From Salsipaludibacter albus (GTDB taxonomy: Bacteria; Actinomycetota; Nitriliruptoria; Nitriliruptorales; Nitriliruptoraceae): DNA of 64,000 bases. Below the pieces are notes generated by a model. It ran no database searches. It worked only from the letters and a program-made list of their open reading frames with translations, and was not told the DNA's origin. Each line of letters starts with the position of its first letter. Position 1 is the stretch's first letter. The position numbers and the translations under genes are program-made. The DNA is taken from positions 62,001-126,000 of the forward strand of contig NZ_JAHOPH010000010.1 in assembly GCF_019798055.1 (NCBI RefSeq), in the 5' to 3' direction. Shown here piece by piece: positions 8,806-16,520 of this stretch.

Positions 8806-10596
8806 ATGCGAACACCATCCATGTCATCGGGCCGCCATCGGCTCGTCACCCTGCTCGCCCTGGCCGCACTCGTCGCCAGCCTGCTGGCCGTCACCGGGCT
8901 GCGTCCCGGGTCGCCGGCCGCCGCCCAGGTCGCTCCCGGCGAGGCGCGCGTCTCGCTCGTCGAGGTCGACACCTCCACCGACGAGGCACGCGAGGCCCTC
9001 GCCGACCTCGAGTTGGACGTCGAGTCCATCGCCGCCCCGACGACGTCCGTCCTCGTGCAGGACGGGTCCGACCTGGAGGCGCTCGACGAGGCCGGGCTGG
9101 ACTGGGAGACCGTCGTCCCGGACCTCACTGCCCGCAACCGCGCGGCCCGCCGGGCCGAGGAGCGCCGAGCGGCGCGCCTGCCCGGCGGGGCTGATGCCGC
9201 TGCGGCGGTCGCGACCGCCGACGACGACCTGCCCGAGGAGGTCGACGAGGCCCTCCTGCCCCCGATCGCCCTGGCGGAGGACGGCGTGCTGCCGGCAGAG
9301 GCGTCGGCGTTGCCGACCGGCCGGGTGACCTACCGCACCCTGCCGGAGGTCAACCACGAGTTGGCCCACCTCGCCGAGACCTACCCCGACCGCGTGCAGT
9401 TGTTCGAGCTGCCCGAGGAGAGCCTGCTCGGCCAGGAGGTCTGGGGCATCGAGATCACCCACGACGTCGCGACGAGGTCCGGCAAGGCCGAGATGCTCAT
9501 GAGCGGTGTGCACCACGCCCGCGAGTGGCCGACCGTGGACTACACCATGGAGCTGGCCTGGGAACTGCTGCTCAGTGACGGCGTCGACCCCCGGGTGACC
9601 GACCTGCTGGACCGGGTCCGGGTCGTGTTCGTCCCGGTCGTCAACCCGGACGGCTACGACATCTCGCGCCGCCTCGTGCAGGAGTTCAAGCGCAAGAACT
9701 GCCGGGTCGCACCCGGCGAGATCCCGACCCGCGAGGAGTGCGAGGACCCGGCCAACTTCAGCCAGGGCGTCGACCCCAACCGCAACTACGTGTCCTACTG
9801 GGGCAGCATCGGCGCGAGCTTCCGTCCCACGGCCTCCAACTATCGTGGCGAGGCGCCCTTCTCCGAGCCCGAGATCCGCAACATGGAGTGGCTGGCGGGT
9901 TCCCGCCAGGTCACCGTGGCGATCAACAACCACACGCCCGACGAGCGCATCCTGCGGGCGCCGGCCGACCTCAACGAGCCGGACCCGGTCGACGAGGCGC
10001 CCTACCAGGCCCTGGCCGAGCACCTCGCCGAGCCCCCGAACTACCTGCCGGGGCCGTGGGACGAGATCTACTACAACGGCAGCGGCGTCGCCGAGCAGTA
10101 CGCCTTCTACTCGACCGGCGCGTGGGCGTTCACGCCCGAGCTCGACCTGGGCGAGGGCGGGTTCCACCCACCCTACGACGGCGTCGCGGACGAGTGGCCC
10201 GAGCACCGCGAGATGTACCTGCGGGCCATGGAGGCCGCCGCCGACACGTCCGGGCACGCCGTGATCACCGGGACCGCGCCGCCCGGCGCCGAGCTGACCG
10301 TTCGCAACGACTTCGTGCTGTCCAGCGCACCGCCCCAGCTGTCGGGCGGGTCACAGGGCCCGATCATCCAGGTCGACACCACCCGCGAGTCCTCCATCGT
10401 GGTCGGCGAGGACGGGACCTTCACCTGGCACGTCACCCCGTCGGTGCGACCGGCAGAGTTCGTGAGCGCCCTGGTGACCGATGCGTGGACCGTGTCGTGT
10501 GCCAAGAAGCCCGGCAAGAAAGTCCGTGAGGAGGTCGACGTGGTCGTCGACCGTGGCGACGTCGCCACGGTCGCGTTCGACGACTGCGGCACGTGA
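8806..10596 (+). CDS. secreted M14 zinc carboxypeptidase
   Basis: 596 aa. A Sec signal peptide (residues 1 to about 41) is followed by a roughly 130-aa pro-region and then an M14 peptidase domain (about 170-460). Zinc ligands are visible as HHARE (His237, Glu240) and His376 in INNHTPDE. Substrate binding is given by DPNRNY (323-328), and the likely catalytic Glu is in FTPELDLGEG near residue 445. The C-terminal 130 residues form an extra beta-rich domain with two cysteines. The enzyme should remove C-terminal amino acids from peptides outside the cell, as carboxypeptidase T does. The ATG at 8806 lacks a strong RBS; ATG 8821 is an alternative. Confidence 0.92.
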   Translation: MRTPSMSSGRHRLVTLLALAALVASLLAVTGLRPGSPAAAQVAPGEARVSLVEVDTSTDEAREALADLELDVESIAAPTTSVLVQDGSDLEALDEAGLDWETVVPDLTARNRAARRAEERRAARLPGGADAAAAVATADDDLPEEVDEALLPPIALAEDGVLPAEASALPTGRVTYRTLPEVNHELAHLAETYPDRVQLFELPEESLLGQEVWGIEITHDVATRSGKAEMLMSGVHHAREWPTVDYTMELAWELLLSDGVDPRVTDLLDRVRVVFVPVVNPDGYDISRRLVQEFKRKNCRVAPGEIPTREECEDPANFSQGVDPNRNYVSYWGSIGASFRPTASNYRGEAPFSEPEIRNMEWLAGSRQVTVAINNHTPDERILRAPADLNEPDPVDEAPYQALAEHLAEPPNYLPGPWDEIYYNGSGVAEQYAFYSTGAWAFTPELDLGEGGFHPPYDGVADEWPEHREMYLRAMEAAADTSGHAVITGTAPPGAELTVRNDFVLSSAPPQLSGGSQGPIIQVDTTRESSIVVGEDGTFTWHVTPSVRPAEFVSALVTDAWTVSCAKKPGKKVREEVDVVVDRGDVATVAFDDCGT

Positions 10597-10628
10597 CCAC
10601 GCCCCCGTCCTGACGGCCGTGGCGAACC

Positions 10629-10655
10629 CGGGGCCGGCCGACGTGGCCGGCCCCG
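10629..10655 (+). terminator. hairpin after the carboxypeptidase gene
   Basis: An 11-bp perfect stem, CGGGGCCGGCC with GGCCGGCCCCG, and a 5-base loop sits 33 bp after the carboxypeptidase stop. There is no U-tract, as is common in GC-rich actinobacteria. The spacer 10597-10848 otherwise shows nothing I can name. Confidence 0.7.
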
Positions 10656-10848
10656 CTCCGTGGGTGGGTTCATCCTCCACCGGATGCCCGTTGCTGGTCA
10701 TGGTCAGTCCCTCGGTCGTCACCGCCGTACGCATCGACGCGAGGGCGGCCCGGTCCGGCCGGGCCCGGCCGGACGTCGTCGTCGGACCTCACGTCGCGGG
10801 GCGCCGGTGCGTTGGCATGCTGTGTGTCCACCGTCCAAGGTCGCCATC

Positions 10849-11343
10849 GTGTCCACGGTCCATGTCCACCATCCCAGCCCGCTGGGGCCGCTGACACTGG
10901 TCGGCGACGACCACGTGCTGGTCGGGCTGCACTTCCAGGACCGGACCCATCCCCCCGACCCGGCCGACCTCGGCGCGCACGACCCGGAGTCCCTGGCCGA
11001 GGCCCGCCGCCAGCTCGACGAGTACTTCGCTGGGGAGCGCACCACGTTCGACCTGGCCATCGACCCCCGTGGCACCGACTTCCAACGGCGGGTCTGGGAG
11101 GAACTGGTCGCCATCCCGCACGGCGAGACCCGCAGCTACGGCCAGGTCGCGGCCCGGGTCGGGGGTCCCTCGACCACCCGCGCGGTCGGGCTGGCCAACG
11201 GTCGCAACCCGATCGCCGTGGTCGTCCCGTGTCACCGCGTGATCGGGGCCGACGGCGGCCTCGTCGGCTACGGCGGGGGGCTGGACCGCAAGCGCTGGCT
11301 GCTGGACCACGAGTCCGGCACCCAGAGCCTGTTCACGGGCTGA
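10849..11343 (+). CDS. ogt: methylated-DNA--protein-cysteine S-methyltransferase (first copy)
   Basis: 164 aa. Direct reversal of O6-alkylguanine damage by transfer of the alkyl group to the active-site cysteine. The PCHRV motif with Cys128 is intact, preceded by RAVGLANGRNPIAVV and followed by GYGGGLDRKRWLL, all diagnostic of the Ogt/AGT family. The short N-terminal domain (SPLGPLTLVG, LDEYFAGERTTFDL) is also typical. The GTG at 10849 was chosen because it begins the conserved N-terminal strand and has AAGG upstream; an upstream ATG at 10660 would add non-conserved residues. A second copy lies at 13042. Confidence 0.94.
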   Translation: MSTVHVHHPSPLGPLTLVGDDHVLVGLHFQDRTHPPDPADLGAHDPESLAEARRQLDEYFAGERTTFDLAIDPRGTDFQRRVWEELVAIPHGETRSYGQVAARVGGPSTTRAVGLANGRNPIAVVVPCHRVIGADGGLVGYGGGLDRKRWLLDHESGTQSLFTG

Positions 11344-11401
11344 CCCCGTCGAGGTCGACACCCCGTCCACGGCACGGTTGGCTGGACCCGGGAGGTGCAG
11401 C

Positions 11402-12391
11402 GTGCAGGTCGTGGTCGTCGGTGCCGGGGTCGTCGGGCTGATGGCGGCACACGCGCTGTCCCACCGCGGCCATGCGGTCGAGGTGCTGACCCACGAGGAC
11501 CCGCTTGCCACCACCAGCGCGACGGCGGGTGCCAGCTTCAAGCCCCGGCTGGTCGACGACTCGCCACTCCTGCGTCCCCTGCTGGTGGCCAGTCGCGACG
11601 TCCTGGTCGGCTGGACGTCGAGCGGCTTCGCGACGACCTTGGGCATCCGCCGGCATCGCCACGCCGTCGTGACCACGAACGGCCCGTTCGAAGGCGACTG
11701 GCTCGACCTGGTCGACGACGTCAAGCGCTCCGTGCCGGGGCCCGGGGCCGGACTGTCCGGTGTCGCGGCACCGGGGGACACCGCCGCCGTCGCGTTCACC
11801 ACCTGGTTCTTCGACGTCGACGAGGTCCTGCCGGCCCTGCTGGGACACCTCCAGGGCGACCACGCGGTGGTCCCCCGCCATCGTGTCGTGTCCCGGCTGG
11901 AGGAGGTCGTCGACCTGGGCGAGGTCGTGGTCAACGCGACCGGTGTCGCCGCCAGCCGGCTGGTCGGCGACCCTGACGTCGTCGCGGTCCGTGGAACGGT
12001 CGTGCGGGTGCGATCGGCGGCGGTCGCGGACTGGGACCCGGACCGATCCATGTCACGCCACGGCAGCTACGTCTACCCCCGGCGGGACGGGGTCCTGGTC
12101 GGCGGGACGGCCGACTGGGGCGCGCACGACCGCACGCCCGACGGCGGCCTGGCCCGTCGGCTGGTGGACGCCGCGGTCCACCTCGCACCGGGGCTGGCCG
12201 ACGTGCGCGACGCCGAGCTCGAACCGATGGTGGGGCTGCGCCCATGGCGTCGAGGCGGGGTGCGGGTCGAGCGCGGGACGGACCTGGCGGGGACGCCGGT
12301 GATCCACGCCTACGGCCACGGCGGTGCGGGTTGGACCCTCGCCCCCGGCACCGCCGAGCGCGTCGCCGACCTGGTCGCGACCCTCCCCTGA
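11402..12391 (+). CDS. FAD-dependent D-amino-acid oxidase-like enzyme
   Basis: 329 aa. The N-terminus has the dinucleotide-binding motif VVGAGVVGLMAAHAL, and the fold continues as a DAO-family oxidase: VVNATGVAA in the middle and GSYVYPRRDGVLVGGT plus YGHGGAGWTLAPG near the end, which match D-amino-acid oxidase / D-aspartate oxidase. It would oxidise D-amino acids to keto acids with release of ammonia and peroxide; the exact substrate cannot be read from the sequence. The GTG at 11402 has GGGAGG about 7 bases upstream. It is 58 bp after ogt on the same strand and may be co-transcribed with it. Confidence 0.87.
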   Translation: MQVVVVGAGVVGLMAAHALSHRGHAVEVLTHEDPLATTSATAGASFKPRLVDDSPLLRPLLVASRDVLVGWTSSGFATTLGIRRHRHAVVTTNGPFEGDWLDLVDDVKRSVPGPGAGLSGVAAPGDTAAVAFTTWFFDVDEVLPALLGHLQGDHAVVPRHRVVSRLEEVVDLGEVVVNATGVAASRLVGDPDVVAVRGTVVRVRSAAVADWDPDRSMSRHGSYVYPRRDGVLVGGTADWGAHDRTPDGGLARRLVDAAVHLAPGLADVRDAELEPMVGLRPWRRGGVRVERGTDLAGTPVIHAYGHGGAGWTLAPGTAERVADLVATLP

Positions 12392-12529
12392 CCGCTCGCC
12401 TCCGTCCGCCCGTCCCAACCCCCTGCCGAGTGTGCAGGGATCGAGCAACAGTCGGCGCCCGTCGGTCACGCTCGGGAGTCGTCGAGGAGGGCCGGCTCAC
12501 GTTTCGCCCGCGTCGTACGTTGGCAGGGT

Positions 12530-13045
12530 GTGAACACGCTGCCGTTCGACCCGACCGCGACCCAGTACGCCGACACGGTGCTGCGGGTCTGCCGGGCCGT
12601 GCTCGGGCCGACCCCGGAGGCCGAGGACGCGTGGTCGGAGGCCTACCTCGCCGCACTCCGGGCATGGCCCGACCTGCGTCCGGACAGCAACGTCGAGGGC
12701 TGGCTCGTCACGATCGCCCACCGCAAGGCGATCGACGTCGTCCGGGCGCGGCGACGCCACGCCGTCCCGGTCGGGGCGGCCCCGGAGCCCCGGCGACCTG
12801 GACCCGCACGTGCCGGCGACGACGGGATCCCGCCGCTGCGCGACCCCCGGATCTGGGACGCGCTGGCGGCCCTGCCGGACAAGCAGCGGGCCTGCGTGAC
12901 CTACCACCACGTCGCCGGCCTGCCCCATGCGGAGGTCGCCTCGATCGTGGGTGGTTCCGTCGCGGCCGCCCGCCGGGCCTCGTCGGACGGCATCGCACGC
13001 CTGCGCCGCGACCTGGCCGACGTCCTCGAGGGAGGCGGACCATGA
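12530..13045 (+). CDS. RNA polymerase sigma factor, ECF-type sigma-70
   Basis: 171 aa. Region 2 is seen as AEDAWSEAYLAALRAWPDL...VEGWLVTIAHRKAIDVVRARRR and region 4 as LPDKQRACVTYHHVAGLPHAEVA with a helix-turn-helix, so this is a minimal two-domain sigma factor. The GTG start at 12530 places region 2 at the usual distance. Its stop overlaps the start of the second ogt gene (ATGA at 13042-13045), so the two are translationally coupled. That coupling suggests a role in an alkylation or mutagen response, but no anti-sigma factor is adjacent. The 139-bp spacer before it shows no clear promoter. Confidence 0.88.
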   Translation: MNTLPFDPTATQYADTVLRVCRAVLGPTPEAEDAWSEAYLAALRAWPDLRPDSNVEGWLVTIAHRKAIDVVRARRRHAVPVGAAPEPRRPGPARAGDDGIPPLRDPRIWDALAALPDKQRACVTYHHVAGLPHAEVASIVGGSVAAARRASSDGIARLRRDLADVLEGGGP

Positions 13046-13635
13046 CCGATGCCCTGTTCGCCGGGCTCGACCCCGACCCGGCCACCCGTGATCGCCTGCG
13101 TGCGCGACTGGTCCGTGACGCGGCCGCGGCGGACCTGCTGGACGTGGTCGTCCGCACCGTCGACAGTCCCGTGGGCCCGCTGCTGCTGGCCGGCACCGAC
13201 CGCGGCCTGGTCAAGGTGGCCTTCGCGCGCGAGGACCACGACCGGGTCCTGGCCACGCTCGCCACGGAGATCGGGCCACGACTGCTGGCTGATCCGGCCG
13301 GTCTCGACGACGTCGCCCGCCAACTCGACCAGTACTTCACCGGCGCCCGCACGTCGTTCGACCTCGACGTGGACCTGCGCCTGGCCCACGGGTTCCGCCG
13401 CGATGTCGTCGCGCACCTGCCCGCGATCGCCTACGGCCACACGGCCAGCTACGCCGAGGTCGCCCGCGCCGTCGGTCGGCCCCGGGCGTCGCGCGCGGTC
13501 GGCACGGCGTGTGCCCGCAACCCGCTGCCGCTGGTGGTCCCGTGCCATCGGGTCGTGCGCAGTGACGGCACCCCGGGGCAGTACGGCGGGGGCGAGCGCG
13601 CCAAGCGATGGCTGCTGGACCTCGAGGCCGGCTGA
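13042..13635 (+). CDS. ogt: methylated-DNA--protein-cysteine S-methyltransferase (second copy)
   Basis: 197 aa. Active-site motif PCHRV with Cys168, preceded by RAVGTACARNPLPLV and followed by GQYGGGERAKRWLL. The N-terminus is about 35 residues longer than in the first copy and starts with a helical segment (ATRDRLRARLVRDAAAADLLDVV). The ATG overlaps the sigma factor stop, giving a two-gene unit. Keeping two Ogt genes within 2.2 kb is redundant; the sigma-linked copy may be the inducible one and the other constitutive, but this is only inference. Confidence 0.93.
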   Translation: MTDALFAGLDPDPATRDRLRARLVRDAAAADLLDVVVRTVDSPVGPLLLAGTDRGLVKVAFAREDHDRVLATLATEIGPRLLADPAGLDDVARQLDQYFTGARTSFDLDVDLRLAHGFRRDVVAHLPAIAYGHTASYAEVARAVGRPRASRAVGTACARNPLPLVVPCHRVVRSDGTPGQYGGGERAKRWLLDLEAG

Positions 13636-13650
13636 CCGGTCGGTTCGGCC

Positions 13651-14085
13651 TCAACTCCCCAGGCGGTCGCGCAGCCCGGACGCCGTGCGCTTGCCGACGA
13701 CCTTGAACAGCGGGGTCGCCGCCGCGTCGACCCAGTCCGGGGCGTCCGAGTCCACCTCGGCGTGGTAGGTGATCCGGGTGCCGGCGTCGTGGGGGGCGAA
13801 CCGGATGTCGTCGGTCGAGACGAACGACTCGGCGGTCCCCACCAGCACCACCCGGTGCGGCGGGTCCCAGGTGGCGATCCGGTAGTCGATCGTGACCTCG
13901 CGGTTCGCGACCTCGGCCACGACCCGGAAGCGGGCTCCCTCGCCGAGGGGCTCGTCGGGGTCGAGGCGCTCGGCCTGGTCGAACATCGGGTCCCACTCGT
14001 CGAGGTGGGCGAAGTCCGCGACGTAGAAGAAGGCCGTCTCCGGCGTGGCGTCGACGTCGATGGTCTCGGTGACCGCTGCGGGCAT
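13651..14085 (-). CDS. SRPBCC-family (polyketide cyclase/START-like) protein
   Basis: 144 aa. The pattern VTETIDVDATPETAFFYVADF, then a middle VNREVT-like strand and a final amphipathic helix, is the helix-grip fold of the SRPBCC superfamily that binds lipids or other hydrophobic ligands. GGAG lies upstream of the ATG. No specific substrate can be assigned. It is convergent with the second ogt gene (15 bp apart) and divergent from glgX, with about 200 bp between the starts. Confidence 0.82.
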   Translation of the reverse strand: MPAAVTETIDVDATPETAFFYVADFAHLDEWDPMFDQAERLDPDEPLGEGARFRVVAEVANREVTIDYRIATWDPPHRVVLVGTAESFVSTDDIRFAPHDAGTRITYHAEVDSDAPDWVDAAATPLFKVVGKRTASGLRDRLGS

Positions 14086-14283
14086 GGTTGCTCCGGGATC
14101 GGGAGGCACCCATGGTGGCGACACCTCCGACACGCGCGGTGGCCGATCGGTGGGGCACGGATCCGTGGGTTTTGTTGGCCGTGCCGGGTGGCCGTAGAAT
14201 GGGCGTTCGTGCCGCCGGCGTCCCTGCCGGGAGTCTTCGGACGTCCGAGCGGCGTCCTCGTTCGATCCGACGCGGGAGCGTGC

Positions 14284-16455
14284 ATGCCCCACTATGAGGT
14301 CTGGCCGGGCTCGGCCGAGCCCCTCGGGGCGTCCTACGACGGTCTCGGGACGAACTTCGCGCTCTACAGCGAGACCGCGGAGGGCGTCGAGCTGTGCCTG
14401 TTCGACGACGACGGCGCGGAGACCCGGCTCGAGCTGACCTCGTTCACCAACCACCGGTGGCACGGCTACGTCCCCGACGTCGGCCCCGGGACCCGCTACG
14501 GCTACCGCGTCCACGGGCCGTGGGACCTCGCCGCCGGCGACCGCTGCAACCCGGCGAAGCTGTTGCTGGACCCCTACGCCCGGGGGATCGTCGGGGATGT
14601 CGACTGGGACCCGTCGGTGCACGGCCACGACCTGCAGGACATGGCCCGGCGCCCCGATCCCCACGACTCCGCGGACCACGTGCCGCGCTCGGTCGTCGTC
14701 TCCTCGTCGTTCAACTGGGGCAACGATCGCCCGCCCGAGCACGAGTGGGCCGACATGGTCATCTACGAGGTCCACGTCAAGGGGTTCACCCACCGGATGC
14801 CCGACGTGCCGCGCCACCTGCGTGGCACCTACGCCGGCATGGCCCATCCGGCGGCGATCGACCACCTGACCCGCCTCGGCGTCACCTCCGTCGAGCTGAT
14901 GCCGGTCCAGGCCTTCCTGACCGAGGGCGACCTGTCCGGACGTGGCCTGACCAACTACTGGGGCTACAACCCGATCAACTGGTTCGCGATCCACCCCGGG
15001 TGGGCCCGCACGGACGACCCCGAGGAGGTCGTCAACGAGTTCAAGGGCATGGTGAAGGCCCTGCACGCGGCGGGGATCGAGGTCCTGCTCGACGTCGTCT
15101 ACAACCACACCGCCGAGGGCAGCAGTGACGGGCCGATGCTGTCGCTGCGTGGCATCGACAACTTCCAGGCCTACCGACTGGCCGCCGACGACCGGTCGCA
15201 CTACGTCAACTACTCGGGGACCGGCAACACCGTCGACCTGCGTTCGAAGTCCATGGTCAAGCTGGTCATGGACTCGTTGCGCTTCCTGGTCACCGAGTGC
15301 CGGGTCGACGGGTTCCGCTTCGACCTGGCGACGGCGCTGGCCCGGACCGACCACGGCTACTCCGACCAGGCCGGTTTCCTGTCGGCGGTCAACCAGGACC
15401 CCATCATCAGCCAGACCAAGCTGATCGCCGAGCCCTGGGACGTCGGGCCCGGCGGCTGGCAGCAGGGCCGCTTCCCGGCCCCGTGGGCCGAGTGGAACGC
15501 GACCTTCCGGGACACCGTGCGCGACTTCGGGCGTGGCGCCGACGGCACGCTGGCGCGCGTCTCGTCGGTCATCGCCGGCAGCCAGGCGCTGTTCGAGCAC
15601 AACGGGCGTGGCCCCGGCTCGAGCATCAACTTCGTGACCGCCCACGACGGCTACACGCTGGCCGACCTGGTCGCCTACGAGCGCAAGCACAACGAGGCGA
15701 ACGGCTACGACAACACCGACGGCCACGACGACAACCGGTCATGGAACAGCGGTGTCGAGGGCCCCACCGACGACCCCGACGTGACCGCCCTGCGCCAGCG
15801 ACGGGCCCGCAACATGCTCACCATGCTGCTGCTCAGCCAGGGCGTGCCGATGCTGCTGGGTGGTGACGAGCTCGGCCGGACCCAGGGCGGCAACAACAAC
15901 GCCTTCTGCCAGGACAACGAGACCACCTGGTTCGACTGGGCCGCGGCCGACGACGACCTGGTCGCGTTCACCGCCGGCCTGGTCGCCCTGCGCCGGGCCC
16001 ACCCGGTGTTCCGTCGGCGCCACTTCCTGGCAGGCGGGTTCGGCGACGACGGCGACTACGACGTCGCCTGGCTGACCGCGGGCGGCGAGGCCATGCGTGA
16101 GCAGGACTGGCACGCCCCCGGCGTCAAGACCCTGCAGGTGCTCCTCAACGGCAGTGCCATCGCCCGGCGCGGCGACCGTGGCGAGCCGGTCGAGGACCTG
16201 ACCTACCTGTGGCTGCTCAACGCCCACGCCGACGGCCGTACCTTCACGCTTCCCAACGGGGACCGCGGACGCACCTGGCAGCAGGTGCTGGACACGGCCA
16301 CCGGTGCGCCCCCCGCCGACGACGGCCAGGTGTACGAGGCCGGACACGAGATCCGTCTCCTCGGCCACCACCAGCTCCTGCTGCGCCACGTCGACGCGCC
16401 CGAAGGCCCGGTCCCGCGGCCTCCGGCAGCGACCCGGGCACGCCCCGGCTCCTGA
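14284..16455 (+). CDS. glgX: glycogen debranching enzyme
   Basis: 723 aa. Hydrolyses alpha-1,6 branches of phosphorylase-limited glycogen. The N-terminal CBM48 module (GTNFALYSETAEGVELCLFD) precedes a GH13 isoamylase-type barrel: VVYNHTAEG, the nucleophile Asp347 in RVDGFRFDLA, the acid Glu383 in IAEPWDVG and the VTAHDGYTL transition-state motif. The signature GLTNYWGYNPINWFAIHP is typical of GlgX. The ATG at 14284 was chosen because the recognised domain begins at once; GGGAG lies a few bases upstream. glgP follows 65 bp later, so the two are probably one unit for glycogen breakdown. Confidence 0.95.
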   Translation: MPHYEVWPGSAEPLGASYDGLGTNFALYSETAEGVELCLFDDDGAETRLELTSFTNHRWHGYVPDVGPGTRYGYRVHGPWDLAAGDRCNPAKLLLDPYARGIVGDVDWDPSVHGHDLQDMARRPDPHDSADHVPRSVVVSSSFNWGNDRPPEHEWADMVIYEVHVKGFTHRMPDVPRHLRGTYAGMAHPAAIDHLTRLGVTSVELMPVQAFLTEGDLSGRGLTNYWGYNPINWFAIHPGWARTDDPEEVVNEFKGMVKALHAAGIEVLLDVVYNHTAEGSSDGPMLSLRGIDNFQAYRLAADDRSHYVNYSGTGNTVDLRSKSMVKLVMDSLRFLVTECRVDGFRFDLATALARTDHGYSDQAGFLSAVNQDPIISQTKLIAEPWDVGPGGWQQGRFPAPWAEWNATFRDTVRDFGRGADGTLARVSSVIAGSQALFEHNGRGPGSSINFVTAHDGYTLADLVAYERKHNEANGYDNTDGHDDNRSWNSGVEGPTDDPDVTALRQRRARNMLTMLLLSQGVPMLLGGDELGRTQGGNNNAFCQDNETTWFDWAAADDDLVAFTAGLVALRRAHPVFRRRHFLAGGFGDDGDYDVAWLTAGGEAMREQDWHAPGVKTLQVLLNGSAIARRGDRGEPVEDLTYLWLLNAHADGRTFTLPNGDRGRTWQQVLDTATGAPPADDGQVYEAGHEIRLLGHHQLLLRHVDAPEGPVPRPPAATRARPGS

Positions 16456-16520
16456 CCCGCACGATCCGCACGACCCACGATCCCACCATCCCTGACCCGG
16501 ACCACCTCGAAGGTGCCTCC

